Of a DNA stretch of 64,000 bases, positions 42,883-56,645 are shown piece by piece. This DNA is from Chaetoderma sp. LZ-2023a (taxonomy: Eukaryota; Mollusca; Caudofoveata; Chaetodermatida; Chaetodermatidae): positions 125,698,883-125,762,882 of the forward strand of contig CM067360.1 in NCBI GenBank assembly GCA_034401795.1. Reading direction: 5' to 3'. Each line of letters opens with the position of its first letter. The stretch's first letter is position 1. The notes under the pieces are model-generated. The model did no database searches. It worked only from the letters and a program-made list of their open reading frames with translations, and had not been told where the DNA came from. Made by a program: the position numbers and the translations under genes.

Positions 42883-42987
42883 TGTTAGGGAGGTAAGTAT
42901 AACAACTCTCTCGTCAAAAAAGAAATCTATGATTTCGTTTAGTTCACTTCAAGAGATATACTTACCTCCCTAACACGCTGATATTGC
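42883..42987 (-). repeat. Internal complementary region of DIRS D
   Basis: Half 1 (42883-42941) is the complement of the left end; half 2 (42942-42987) is the complement of the right end at 57815-57860, with one change (gttcac for tttcac). Confidence 0.8.
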
Positions 42988-43435
42988 CAGAATTCGTAAG
43001 AGAATTTGGTGGGAGGGAGGTGAAGTCAAAAGACTGGCTCATCCCTTGTGCGTTTTGCGCATGAAGCACTAACATCTGAAACTGTGTGACACACACAATC
43101 AGGCAATGATTTGAACATCGGATAACGCAACCGATGGTGAGAGTAATGACTGTATGTCAAATGACGAAAGGCTTCATTTCGTATACTCTCAATAACTGAA
43201 CCACATAATACACAGGTACAATTACATTCTTATTAAGTAAGGGTAATACATCGTGATAACAAATTATGTACCAACAAAAGGCACTACTGACATTATGCAT
43301 GTAAGCTGTATCCATCCAGTCCACATCAGTGAAGGAAAAATGATAACGAATATGCAGTTGTTTCCACAATTAAAATGTTCTGTCTGAAGACAGCAAGTGC
43401 AACTTATCTACAATATATACACCTGATCATCTTTT

Positions 43436-44441
43436 GAATATCGATAAGGCAAGAGGATTAGTGGTGTTACGGAGGTAATGGTCGGTAAAACTTGACTCAC
43501 GGTGCCACTGAGCTACCGACATAATGTCATCCACCGGCACCCCGTTAAACAGGGCGGTGGACACCACTACGCCACAAATTTGGCTAAGTCAACTTGTTTA
43601 CCAGTGGCAGATTTGTGGCATAATTGAATACATTCCACAATCCACCTAGATATAATGTAGATATAGTGTCTTTTGACGCCCTGCCATGGGGTTGAATATA
43701 AGACAACCATAATGAGGATAGGGCCATCCGCCATTCCCGTGTGCATTGTTTGCACCTGTTTAATGCACAGACTGGACACCATGCTTTTGAATTAGGATCA
43801 AACCTAGTCAAAGCTGGTAAAACAATTGGTTGACTTAGATATTTCAAAGACTGGTTCTTAGCCATGAAATTTATTCTAGGTAGAAGCCTAAGGCCTTCCC
43901 CTGTAACCACATAATGGTCTGCCTCAGCGGATAAAGCATGAATCTCATTTCTCCGTCCTGCAGAGGCCGCAGCAATTCAAAATACAGTCTAAGTGTCAAC
44001 ATTTTCATAGAAATGGCACTTAGTGGTTCAAAGGGTTTGTCTGCTAGCACTTGAAGTACTAGAGATAAATTCTAAGACGGAATCGCTGGAGGATTTCTCG
44101 GACTTAAGATTACCCATGCCTTTTATTAAAGTGTTCAATGATCAGACTTTGTCACTTCCCCTATCAGCCAAGCAAGGGATAACTGACATCAAAGGTGACT
44201 TGTAGCCAGCAATAGAGTTAGGCTTGAGGCTATAGGCATCATACAGGTGACAGAAGAAATCGGCTACTACCTGAATAGATACATCCATTGGATTAACATC
44301 TCCGTTTGAGCACCATTCTGCAAATCGATTGATTTTATAGTTATATGCTCTGGAGGTTAACCCCCTTCTGACTTTTGCCATAAACATGGTTGCTTGCTCA
44401 GAAAATCCCTCCTTAACTTTCGATTCCTTGACAACATCCAC
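43436..44441 (-). pseudogene. Tyrosine recombinase of DIRS D (broken)
   Basis: It keeps the N-terminal region (SRAYNYKINRFAEWCS), the core LYDAYSLKPNSIAGYKSPL and, at the far end, DDIMSVAQWHRESSF with DHYLRN. The first arginine region is shifted out of frame near 43980, and the HSVR motif is deleted (KQVDLAKFVA). Multiple frames are needed, so it is inactive. Confidence 0.85.
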
Positions 44442-44505
44442 ACAGTCAATTGGAACATTGACGGGTTGTTGTGAAGGGGCTTGCCCTGGAAAATAATATT
44501 GTCCA

Positions 44506-46435
44506 TCAGAGGCAGAGGAACTGGAACAGAAGGTCCAGCAAATCCATATACCATGATCGGCTTGGCCAATTTGGGGCGATCAGAAGCACCTGGCACTCCT
44601 TCTGGCTGATTTTCTGAAGGACTTTTGGAATCAGGATTGCTGGTGATATGCATACATTCTCTCCCAGCTGATAGCTAACACATCTGTTGCGTAAGCGCTT
44701 GGATCTGGAATTGGAGAGATGTACATCGTCATCTTCACATTCTTGTTCGTTGCAAACAAATCTATGTTGGGTTTCCCCCAGTGGTCGAACAGACGATCCG
44801 CCACACACTGATTTAGTTGCCATTCCGTAGGCAAAACACTCATCCTTCGGCTCAATGAGTCTGCTAACAGATTTAGCCTTCCCGGAATGTGAACTGCCTT
44901 CAAGGTGATCATGATCATATGATCTAGACACCAGCAAAGCAGTTTCCAAGTCATCATACAGAGACTGGATGACTTTGTTCCACCCTGGCGGTTTATGTAA
45001 GTCACTACTGTTGAGTTGTCTGATCGAATTAGAACAATCTTGCCCTGAACTTTCTTTAAGAAATGTTCCAGGCCCAGAACTACTGCTCGTAATTCCAGTA
45101 GATTTATATGTTCCTGTGATTGATCCAGATTCCAAAGCACTGATACTGTGGCTTCTTCAAGGCAAGCCACCCCCATCCCTCCATTGATGCATCTGTGTAC
45201 ATCGTTATTTGAGAGTGGGGTGGAGTGAGCCTCACACCCACCAGGAGATTCTCTAACCTGTCCTCTGGGTTTTCAGTGTCATAAGAAATAACTGGATAGG
45301 CCGCCTGCGCAAGGCTGCCTGTGGAATGACTCATTCTCAGGTAAACCTGTGCCAGTACGTGACGACTGTTGCACACTGACTGTATTACTGAGATGAGTAT
45401 TTCTACTCTCTCCTGAGTAGGATAAACATACCATACCTCTAGATCTAAGAACATTCCAGGCAAACATTCTGGGATGGAGTCAGCTCTGATTTCTGAAAGT
45501 TAATAGCCAGCCTAAGTCTGTGAGAGTTTCAAAACTATCTCCAGATTTGCTGCAAGTCTTTCCCGATGTGCTTTTAACAGCCAATCGTCCATCTAAGTGT
45601 GGACCGCTATGCTTCTCCTGCGGAGGTATGCTGTTATTGCAAGAACCAACCTGGTGAAGACCCGAGGAGCCATGGAAATTCCGAATGGTAAAACTTTGAA
45701 TTCCCACTGTCAGCCCTGGAATGCGAATCTCAGATACCGATGAAAATTCTTCGCAATTGGAATGTGGAAATAAGCATCTTTCAGATCTATAGACATCATC
45801 CACATTCCTATCTCCAACCCTGCCAACACCGTTTTGACTGTTTCCATTTTGAAACTCAGTGTGTCTATGAACTTGTCGAATGGCTTGAGTTTGAGAATTG
45901 GTCTCCACCCTCCAGTGCTCTTTGTCACTAGAAACACGGTTGAATAGTCCGGGCAATTTTGTGTGGGTTGAATTGCTCCTTTTTGCATGAGGGAATTTAT
46001 CTCTTCCTCTATACACAACCGTTGATCTGGATCTCTTGGAATTTGCGTGCAGACCAGAACCAGAGACAGGTGTGATGGTGGGCCTATCGCCCAGTCAGGC
46101 TGGTACCCGGCTGAAAGCCATCGCAAGACCAAGCGGTCCTGGGTTAACCGCTCTCCCACTCCTGCTTGTTTGAAGGTCAATCGACCTCCCATGGGTCCAC
46201 CTAGGGAGAGAGGTGGACAGAAGTCGTGCAAGAGTGGGACTGTCTCTGGTTCTAGCATTGGTGTGGTTCTTGTGGAAATCGGCGCATCAGGCACGATTAC
46301 CACCATCAGATCCTCGCGCGCCATGGCATGCGCTATCCGCGCCACGGCCCGCTCCTCGCGCACCTCGGTGCGTGGGCGGCTGCCTGCGCTTGAGGAGCCT
46401 GCGCCCCCACTGCAGGCCGGTGCTGGCGTGGCCAT
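44506..46435 (-). pseudogene. RT-RNase H-MT-like region of DIRS D (broken)
   Basis: Visible pieces include SIDLKDAYFHIPIA (RT), MYTDASMEGWG, LLELRAVVLGLEHFL, IRSDNSTVV and LLADSLSRR (RNase H, four acids retained) and IDLFATNKNVKM (MT-like). A deletion removes part between the RT palm and RNase H around 45300, and frameshifts break the rest. The YIDD box is lost. Confidence 0.85.
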
Positions 46436-46438
46436 GGC

Positions 46439-47655
46439 CTAGGCTGCGCCGGTGGCTGGCCTCTGACTTGACCAGTGCCACCTCAGGCGTGCTGTGGACA
46501 GTACGCAGGGGGGGGGTGGGTGAACGTGTTCCCTACGAAGCACCTCAAATTGTTCGCGTCGCACCCTCTGATTATTGACTAGAGTGACTGTCTCCTGGAG
46601 GTGTCTACTTTCCTCACCCCCAAAGAGACCAGGACCAGACATTAGCATCCGCAGCAGCCTGTTGTACAGATCCTGGGACAGACACAAATTGTTTTACGCA
46701 AATGTGCATCTCGCCCTGACACTTCTACTCACTGCCCTAGTCATGCAGTCCCGAGCCAGGTTAATACAATCCTGGATGGCTCTCTGTACTGACAGGGCTT
46801 GCTTGGCACCCTGTAACAGCTGTGACATGCAAGAGCACCGCTCTGCATCGCGCAATGCGGTGTTTGCTGAGCGCAAGGCGCTCGAGCACAGCGCTCCCAT
46901 TTCAGAACGGGAGCCTGGCCGCGTGTCCTCGCCAAGCGCTGCGCGATCATCAGCGCTCGGCTTTGGCACTGTACTGTATTTCTGGTATTGGCCAGCAACA
47001 ATACGGCACCGCCTCGTCACCTCGCGGGGGGCCATCGCAAGCCATCCATTAGGCCTGCATCAGACCAGCCCTCCTCTGTGGCCACCTGTGAGTGCTTGAC
47101 AAGGTGCGGGCCTTCGTCATCCTCTAATGCATTCACAGGTGTAAATGTGGCTGACGCCGTGGATACTGCTGGCTGGCCGTGGAAAGCATGCGGGCCTGAG
47201 AGAGCAGGCATGTCTTGCGCCACGGCTGAAAAGCCAGGAGCCGGCGCCATGGAAACGTGCGGGGTGTAATCAACTAAACCATGGCCCAGACCAGCCGCCG
47301 TCATATCCTCGGCAAGCCGAGGTATATAGAAACGGCGGTGATCCGCTCCAACCCAGGCCACCCTTCGAGATGTGAAAGCTACCCTTGCACGATCATCCAT
47401 TTCCATGTCCACGGCTTCAACGGGTGAACCCAGCAGAAAATCCTCTTCCTCCTGGCCATCATAAACTGCCTCTGGGCTAGCAAAGAGTGCTAACCCGGGC
47501 TGGCCAGGGAAGGTACTGTAAGAGGAGGCGGTACCCTTCGGGTGCGAACCCTCTAGGCACGAGCCTGTGTCCAGCGGCCCTGGTCCACGATCTAATGGCG
47601 CGGCAAACCTGCTGCCATGATCATACAGAACTGCTTCAGGATCCAATGGGAATAC
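46439..47655 (-). pseudogene. gag of DIRS D, partial and broken
   Basis: Pieces match C's Gag (ALSGPHAFHGQPAVSTASA, GPGLFGGEESRHLQETVT). The N-terminal zinc finger and start of exon 2 are missing, replaced by the inserted transposon fragment. Confidence 0.8.
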
Positions 47656-48401
47656 CATATATTATCATTGCGCGATAGGAACTAAGTATTGTACTTTAGG
47701 TCTGATCCGTACCCATTTGATAACGAACTCCCGTTAACGTATAAGATCTCGCGAGAACACGGTGCCTCCACTCGCAAAATAGTCAGTGGCTCACTAACGT
47801 AAGAAGCGCTTTATCTCATTTTAATTCTGATTCCATTTTGGATCATTTAATGTTGGTTGGCATTACAAAATTAATGCGCACTACGAGAGTAAACACTGTT
47901 CTATTATTAATTTTTACGGAAAAGAAATATTATTTCTCTGTTCTGATTGGATAAATTCTCCCGTACAAGCCATTGAAAATAGAGAATGGCAGATATCAGA
48001 AGAATTCTAGTAAACACAATTGCTGATCTGACCACATTCCTAATATCACATGATTTCCATATTTTCAAGGCGACATTTTATGTCAAAAGTAGCATTGATT
48101 TTAATGCAATAAACGATCTTTATTGAAGATACGTGATATTTAGGCTGTCCCATTAATAATTTCACTTCCACGATGATGTTTTTGAGGCGTACATTAAACA
48201 TAGCGGTATGCTGGTAAGCATGCGTATGAAAATTGCGTTCAATTTTCGTGGTAGGTTCTATGAGTTGTAACCATTTTAGAGAATGGATTTCAATTTCTCT
48301 ATGCATCCTTTCTATGAGTATAAGGATTTTTGGGGAGGATTTGGGCCAAAATTTTGCCTGCATCCAATACATGCTAGCATCCTTTCCTCGAATAAAAATG
48401 G
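47656..48401. mobile_element. Truncated copy of the taccgta-type transposon inside DIRS D
   Basis: It matches 33955-34620: attatcattgcgcgatagga, the cgaactcccgttaacg block, then ttattgaagatacgtgatat. The left terminus is absent and the right end is worn (ctttcctcgaataaaaatgg). It marks where D's gag sequence is lost. Confidence 0.65.
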
Positions 48402-50565
48402 TACAAATACAAGAGCACACTACACACTGACGTGCACATAGTAATAGCTCATGCTTTTATAATGATACAGATAAACAGCATGACTGAAAAATATTGGCAG
48501 CAAATAATTACAAATATTTTCAAATATTTTAATGTGCCATGAAGCATAACTAGAGTATCTGAGTCTTTAGCAAAGGCATACCACCACATCCAGCTCTTGG
48601 TAGCTCCACCAGACAACCACTCCACATCACCACTCACTTATTTATTAAAGGGAAAGGTGAGACCAGAGGGCAGAATGACAAGCTCTCTCTTATGGGAGCC
48701 TATATCATTCTGGGCAGTCTTTTTTCCTAACATTTATAGGGAAATAGTGGAGACAAACCTCTAGATGTGAACAAACCTCCTTACAGAAACCTGTGGACAC
48801 AATCATAAAGAGATATTAGCATTTTATGGCACCAGATAAGCTACAGTACAGATCTTAGTTAGCTTTAATTAAACGCATCCTAAAGCTCGTTTAAAACGTG
48901 TCTGTATGGCGTCATTTTCTCATAGTGATTTGCTTAGACATAGCGCGTTTGGTAAAATCTCAATACGCATCTTGAATTTTATCTTGACGGGTTAAAATTT
49001 TGACACTACGGGTTTGACATTTTGAATGACGAGTAACTTTTTGCTCTACGCGTTTGGTAGCCTTTCAAAATTTTACGATAAATTAAACGCGCCATCAATT
49101 CCTACCTCGGTTCTCCAGTTCTTTCGACGAGTCCTATTGCTAGAAGCAAACGGGTACTCGGTTCCTAGTCTAGGCAGAACCGCTTATCAGTACATGTTTC
49201 CTCCGTACATGTATCTCACGTGATTTGCAAACTTTGAGCGATTCGTACAGCAGATTTTAACTTATTTACGTCAATTTGTGGCTGGATTTATCAGAAGATG
49301 TATTTAATTTAGTGTTTCTTCGCGGGATCCGTCTAATTTCTGCATTTTTATAGTGAAAATCTCGATATATCTAATACCGAATGGACAATCGTCTTGAACT
49401 GGAACACCATTCCATTCTGATGACGTCATCGCGTATATATGTAACCTCATTATCTTTGATTGGCAGAGATATTGTTGGAAAAGCCACCAATGGCAAATCT
49501 GATTGGTTGAACTAATCTCATGATGTTTTGACAGGATTTCCAGACTTTGGCTGTGATCTGGACAAAAACCAAGTTGGATCCAGATTGGGTACAAATTTTA
49601 ATCTATGGATATATCGGAAACAAACTGGTCAGATTTTGCTCAAATTTTAATAAAGGAGGTTGTGTGATCATACATTAAGATTTAACAACCCTGGAAGTGA
49701 TCCAAAGAAAAATTATAGGCTGTGGGTTACAATCTCTGATAACTTGGATCTATCTGACGATGGAAAGTAAGTGATAACTAGATTGTTTGGTCGATGGCGT
49801 GTCATAGCAATCGACCACGTTCACTACCCCCGGGGAGGAGCCAAATGTAATACCAGAAATGTGGCTGCAATGCAACCATGAATCTCAACTTCATGACAGC
49901 AATGAACTCTAATGATTGACTTCAAACATAAAATAAATTTAGAAGGCTTATCAACAAGGGGGCCAAGGGCCTGTAACGGTATCCTGGACGGTGTATGGCA
50001 ATAAGGGCTGCCAGCAGAGAAGGCCGCTACTATGTCAAAAAAGGCTGCCTATAAAATATACCGAGTATGTACAACTGTACATACCTATCTATCTATCTAT
50101 CTATCAAAACTTTTCAAAATATTGAGCAGGTTGCCTGTATAACCTTATCTAATTTCCATTTCCTATTTTCCTTTTGAGATGAGGCGGACATAGAAACGAA
50201 TTGTCAAAATATCTCATCTGATGCCGGTTGTTTCTAAGCACAGAATTATTAAAAAAAATTCTGAATAGAATTTCTAGAGCCAACTACTGCAGAATCCTTC
50301 CGCCAAATTTGGATATAATCCACCAAGCGGTCATGGAGAATATGCATTTTGGCAATTTATGTCCAGCCAACTAGGGTTGCAATCTGTCAAGCTGTTAATG
50401 AGGAGTAGCGTTTTGACAATTTCTGATAAATTTTTCATAAAGTCAAAGATTTTCACACAAAAATTGACCAATCAAGATTCTGTATGCATATTCGGAAGCC
50501 GAAAGCATTAGGGTCCTTCCAGCCAAATTAGTTTGAAATCCGCCAAGCGGTTAATGTATGTATGA

Positions 50566-50765
50566 GACACAGCATCACAAAATGATGTTCTGGCCAAAAG
50601 GTCAAAATCACTGATATGCATGGCAATCATCTGCTGTCCGCCGTCCATCCGTCAACTTATGTTTTTAAACATAAGTTGATGGATGGATGGCGGACAGCAA
50701 ATGGTTGCCATGCGTATCAGTGATTTTGACCTTTTGGGCAGAACATCATTGTGTGATGCCGTGTC
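50566..50765. repeat. 200-bp palindrome in copy 2
   Basis: Counterpart of 4435-4633, with arms meeting at acttatgtttttaaacataa. Confidence 0.85.
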
Positions 50766-53531
50766 ATTATAAGGAGGCATGTGTCCAAGTTTAGAACCAG
50801 TATGATCAACCAAACATGAGATATAAACAGAAAAGTTGAGCTAAACACAAATTATACGCCGCCGGGCGACGTGCATGGTATTACAATAGCTCATTTTACT
50901 TCGTAGTTGGGATAAAAATGGCCTTTTGCACTCTATAGTAACCTACAAAATTTGTTTGAATTCCATCCACCGCTTTCGGAGGAGTTACATTACACAGAGA
51001 CTGGCGTGGATCGCTGTGAAAAATCTGGAGGTCTTAAGGCGAAATGATCTGTGAGAGCAGGGGTTAAAATTAACATGAGCGCAAGGTTAGCAGAAATTGA
51101 CCAGGGCTAGTACAACTTGTAACTGACCAACCCAATGGTAACAATTTGACATGTCAACTCGTTAATGGTCAAGGTGGTAAAAAAATTCCTCTATTGTGAG
51201 CAGAGCAAGACTATTTTTTCGAAATTTACCAGTAGAATGACTGGCTCGATAATTGAGCCAGTCATTTCAGTGGTAAAATTTAAAAAATAGTCTTCCCTTG
51301 GTCTGCAAAGATTTGAAGGGCTATAGTAGAATCTAGTAATCACTAGTCCTATCTAAATGTAGTGGCTCATCTGGCTTAATTTAAAACTATTGAGAGGGTG
51401 TCAAATGATGTGCGAGTGTGGGCAGGACTATGGGAAATCTAGATAAATCTGGAAGACACCAATCTCTGACTACATAAAATAAATGTTGTCAGCCAATCCA
51501 CAATCATATGGATAACTCACACCCCAAACTTGGTTGAATTCCACCCAACTGTTTGGGAGGAGATAGCATGATGAATGGATGGAGACAAATGTATCTTAAT
51601 TTTTTCAAACATGGAGATACAGAAAGGACTCGAGGAGATTTTAAAGGTAGGTAGGTAATTAATTCAACGTCATCATACTAAAATTAAATTTTCTTTCGGA
51701 TTGAGAAATCAGGCTACCACCATCATTTAACATGCCACATTGTTTTCAGGACCTGTCGGTGAAAGGGTTAACTATAGCAAAAGTTGGAATTGGCATGAAG
51801 ATAAAACACAAATTTAGATTTTCTAATGGATGGATCCACTTTTAGCTATGCCCCCGTGCAACGGTGTGTTGGGATCAGTATGTACTTTGAATCCTGAATT
51901 CCAAATTTCATGGTAACTATAGATACAGCTAACCTGTTGAATATTTGGAAACTAATTTCAAGTAATTTGACTGGGGTCTGTTGTTAAATATTCAACAGAA
52001 TATTTACTAAATAGTAAAGCCATACAATTCGTACAACTGACTCTTAAAAGTTCAAAAGATTTAGCCACGTCAGCCTACATATGATGTAATTCATTATGAC
52101 ATCATATACATAACACTTTAACACGCATGCAGGGTTTTGCGGAGGCAGGGCCCCTGCACCATTTAGTGCTCTAAAATTTACACCATCCAATCATTACCTT
52201 CACACATGGTTCATTGGCCTAATGGATTTTAGGACATAGATATCTTCCATGTATGTACTATATCCAACATTTGTCAAAATGACCCATGATTTCTTGAGGA
52301 AGTGGGACAGTTCACCCCACTAAGCAACCGGATCTTGTTCTGCAAATAGATATTTTCCTATCGGTCATTGGTGGTCTGACTTGAATCAGTCTTTCAATCT
52401 CCTGACATGCGCGATTCACTGTCCTCAGCGGTCACTCACCTGGAAACACCAACTCTCCACCGGAAAACTTTGAAGTCTAGATGCTCTACGAGAGCAGCTG
52501 AGGCGTTTCCAGGTATAAATAGGCTTAAGGGCTGTTTTGTCAATGACCGAGCCAGTAATTTGTCATAAATTTTCAAAAATTGCATTCTCTTGGCCTCTAA
52601 TTGGACATTCAATAAGTGGGTATTTAAATTTTCTTCACCAAATTTGTCCATTAAAGGGTTAAATAGAATACATCTAGTCCGTCATCAATTAAGTGTCTGT
52701 GAAGATTGACGAATTTATCTACGTCATTCATTATGTCATTGATTATGTTGTCATCCTTATGCATCATGTAGTTGATTATGACATCATGATTGATGGATAA
52801 AATGGAAAGGTCCATTATGTAATGCTTATAACTCCCTGTGTTTTTTTATTTGTTTCACTTTCTATTTCAGCTACTGTTGAAACATAGACAGACCACAAAC
52901 AAATGTTGCAAAAATAAACGTATAAAATCTGGAACAGTAGGACAAAAATGTGAAAGACCACTGTCAGTAATATATGACCAGTGACCAGCAACATCATTCA
53001 TCAACACAGACAGTAGCATAACCATAAAACACCGCTGATCACCAGCATGGGCAATATTATATAGGACCAAGATAGTTTACTTTTGTTCTAGAGACTGGAC
53101 TTGTAGTGTTATTGATCATCGGTAACAATACAAATCTCAAAATCAAACGTAAAGTAAACTTCATCTTGGTCCTATATAATATTGCTCATGCTGGTAATCA
53201 GTGGTGGTTTGCGCTACTGTCTGTGTTGGTGATTGTTTGAGCAAACTCTGCATTATATCAATATGGCAGCATTCAATAACAATGGCATTAAACTTTTTTA
53301 AGTGAATGAATGAACAATTTAATCAAATCCAAAATGGCCTGGTTTGACTTATTTACTGTATGTAAGTAAAGGTTGTATGGTGTTTTCATCATTTCTTTAA
53401 TCTTCAGTGGAACAAGGATTGAGAATTTTTCACCACTGTGAACAGCAGAACAAGGTAGTTAAAGGTAAGTAAAGCTCCAGCTTTACAACCCTTTGCTGTC
53501 CAATATTTGTTAAGAAAATGTAAATTTCTGC

Positions 53532-53730
53532 TGAACCCTTTAATGGGTAAATTTGGTCAAGAAAATTCCAATTGTCTCATAAAATGTCAATTTTCTGATC
53601 AAGAGTATTCTGGGAGCCAGTCATTCCAGTGATAAATTTTCAAAAATAGTATTCTCTTAGTCAGCAAAAGGGCATTTCTCAGGAACACTGCAGAGGCTGG
53701 TTATGGCTGATTTGACCATTAAAGGGTTAA
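53532..53730. repeat. M1 MITE copy in copy 2
   Basis: It begins gaaccctttaatgggtaaat and ends atttgaccattaaagggtta, with TTAA intact on the right. A further M1-like half follows to about 53995. Confidence 0.7.
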
Positions 53731-55658
53731 TAAATGCCCATTTGCAAGCCAAGGCAATTTTTTAACATTTAGAACTGTAATGACTAGCTTGGTTATCAAG
53801 CCAGTTATTCCAGTGGTAAAATCTTAAAATAGTCTTCTCTTGGCCTACAAATGGTCATTTCTCAAGACAATTTGATTTCAGAGGCCAGTTCTGACCACTC
53901 ACTGTCTCACGGTAAACAAATAATTCTTGTTCTGCATATGGACATTTCTCAAGGCCACCACAGAACATGTTTTCACCAGCTGGAGTGTTAAAGGGTCAAT
54001 TGCTAAAATGTACAATTCTTATAACAGTGACTAACTACTAACTCTTGGTATGTTATTGGTATATCTAATCATGTTAGTTAGAGCTAATTCAATATAACAA
54101 ACTTTAACAGTTAATTAAATTCAAACGGCACAAATGATCATGGTGAATGCACCAAAATAGCCCAAACTTCAGGGCAAATTCTTTGTCACTGATTGGAGAA
54201 GTTCACTCAATCTGTAGTGTATCAGCTTCAAGTTCATCTTTAAGTCTTTCCAGTAGTGGTGGCTTCCTCATCGTCAAACATGTCATCATCAGAAGATTCA
54301 CTGTCTCACACATTAGCTGTCTCACCATTACTATCAGTGTCTGATTCTACGTTTACAACGCCACGATGAGTGATATTTGGTTTAAAATATATGGCACAAT
54401 ATATAGCCAGTAATATACTATATACATGTACTGTTAGGCCCTATGACCTGACAGCGGCTGATATGGTCATACACCGCCCTCAGACTTTAGCGCAGAAATC
54501 AAACACATTATTCATAGTTTCGCACATCCGGGCATCTTGAATTCGGCCGCCATTAAAGTTGGGGCAAACTTACTACATGCTAAAGAGGACTGCCCATACA
54601 AACTCATTGTTTACATTTTCCTTGATGTTCAAACCATTAAATCCTGTGTCTGAGAATCTGTAATAACCCTGTCAGGTATCAGAAAACATGAAATCATGAG
54701 TGAATTTCGCAATATATTAAAGAAAATGTAATTACGGTTTAATGGCCCATTGCTCGTAATGTTAAATTAGCCCCTCTGAAAATGGCGTATCTCCCAGGGT
54801 ATTATGGGAAATTTGATTGTGATGACGTCATTGTGATTCTATGAATATAATACAGGGTGGGAATATCGCCTCCAATGAGGGAGTACTTCTACTATTGCAT
54901 TAACAATTTCAAACGACAAGAGAAAATAATAAATTTGTTACGAATGTGTCAAAATTCTGGTGAATATTTTGAAACTAATTTGACTGAAAGCCAGCTTCCA
55001 GTCAAATTGTTTCAAAATATTCAACATCATACTTATATAATGACTGTAAAAGTGGAATTCTGGGATTTCAGTTTCAAATGGGTAAAATGCGATAATTCAT
55101 TGGTTTAGATTTGGGGCCTACTTCCCTGATAATGCTGGTTACTAGACCAATATTGGCCCAGTAACCTGCATTATCATTCTTGTTTTAGTAAATGTGATGT
55201 CACCGATAATGAGAAAGTTATTGATTCTTGCAAGAGAGCCGCAGACACAAAAAATATATATAATATCCAGTTCGTCCTGGTCGCGAAAAAACAATGTTGA
55301 AGATAAACAATCCGATAAACTCGATCATCGACGCGTGTCTTTGTTTACAGTTTTCGAGATAACTAACTTCAAGCACTGTCAGTAATAAGCCTGAGTTAAG
55401 ATGCCGAAGCGGTCAAATATATAGGCATCAGACTTTCTGATTGGCAGTTTCATTATTCTGTGTTATCTGTCTACATTTTAGTCTGTGGCGTACACGAAAT
55501 GTGCGTAGATTGATGAATTGCACACACAAAAACATGTTGTTTTCTAAACAGTTGACGCCATCTTTGCTAGATCTGATTAAATATGCGTGTATTCTCGACC
55601 AATCAGACGGTGATACCCGTTGCCGAAAATGGGTAATAACGTTATGTGCTCGGATACT

Positions 55659-55768
55659 CCTGGAGTGCGTTCAGGAAGGCGAATGTTCGGCGAACGTTCG
55701 CGTTCTATGCGGTACAGTGTTCAGTTAATAACGGAAAACATTTTTCGCGGTCCTGAACGCACCCCAGG
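55659..55768. repeat. 110-bp mini-MITE (first copy)
   Basis: The ends cctggagtgcgttcagga and tcctgaacgcaccccagg are inverted with one mismatch. Inside, gttcggcgaacgttcgcg is GC-rich. Confidence 0.75.
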
Positions 55769-56535
55769 CACGAGTAAAACAACTATGTACGCATGTGCAT
55801 GTCTATGTAAAAGAGGAGATTTTCGGTTACATATTATGTATGAAATAGCGAAATCGAAAACAACCGAATGTCAGGTTTGCAGATTTTGTAAATCGCTTCC
55901 CTTTCCGTTATAAGACAAATTTGGAATTCTGGGATTTCAGGTTCAAATGGGTAAAATGTGATAATTCATTGGTTTAGATTTGGGGCCTACTTCCCTGATA
56001 ATGCAGGTTACTAGGCCAATATTGGCCCAGTAACCTGCATTATCATTCTTGTTTTAGTAAATGTGATGTCACCGATAATGAGAAAGTTATTGATTGTCGC
56101 AAGAGAGTCGCAGACACAAAATATATATATATATATATATTATATCCATTTCGTCCTGGTTGCGAAAAAACAATGTTGAAGATAAACAATCCGATAAACT
56201 CAATCATCGACGCGTGTCTTTGTTTACAGTTTTCGAGATAACTAACTTCAAGCACTGTCAGTAATAAGCCCGAGTTAAGATGCCGAAGCAGTCAAATATA
56301 TAGGCATCACACTTTCTGATTGGCAGTTTCGTTATTCTGTGTTATCTGTCTACTTTTTAGTCTGTGCCGTACACGAAATGTGTGTGGATTGATGAATTGC
56401 ACACACAAAAATGTTATTTTCTAAACAGTTGACGCCATCTTTGCTAGATCTGATCAAATGTGCGTGTATTCTCGACCAATCAGACGGTGATACCCATTGC
56501 CGAAAACAGGTAATAACGTTATGTACTCGGATACT

Positions 56536-56645
56536 CCTGGAGTGAGTTCAGGAAGGCGAATGTTCGGCGAACGTTCGCGTTCTATGCGGTACAGTGTTCA
56601 GTTAATAACGGAAAACATTTTTCGCGGTCCTGAACGCACCCCAGG
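56536..56645. repeat. 110-bp mini-MITE (second copy)
   Basis: Same as 55659-55768 apart from tgagttcagga at the left end; it is carried by the 869-bp duplication. Confidence 0.75.
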
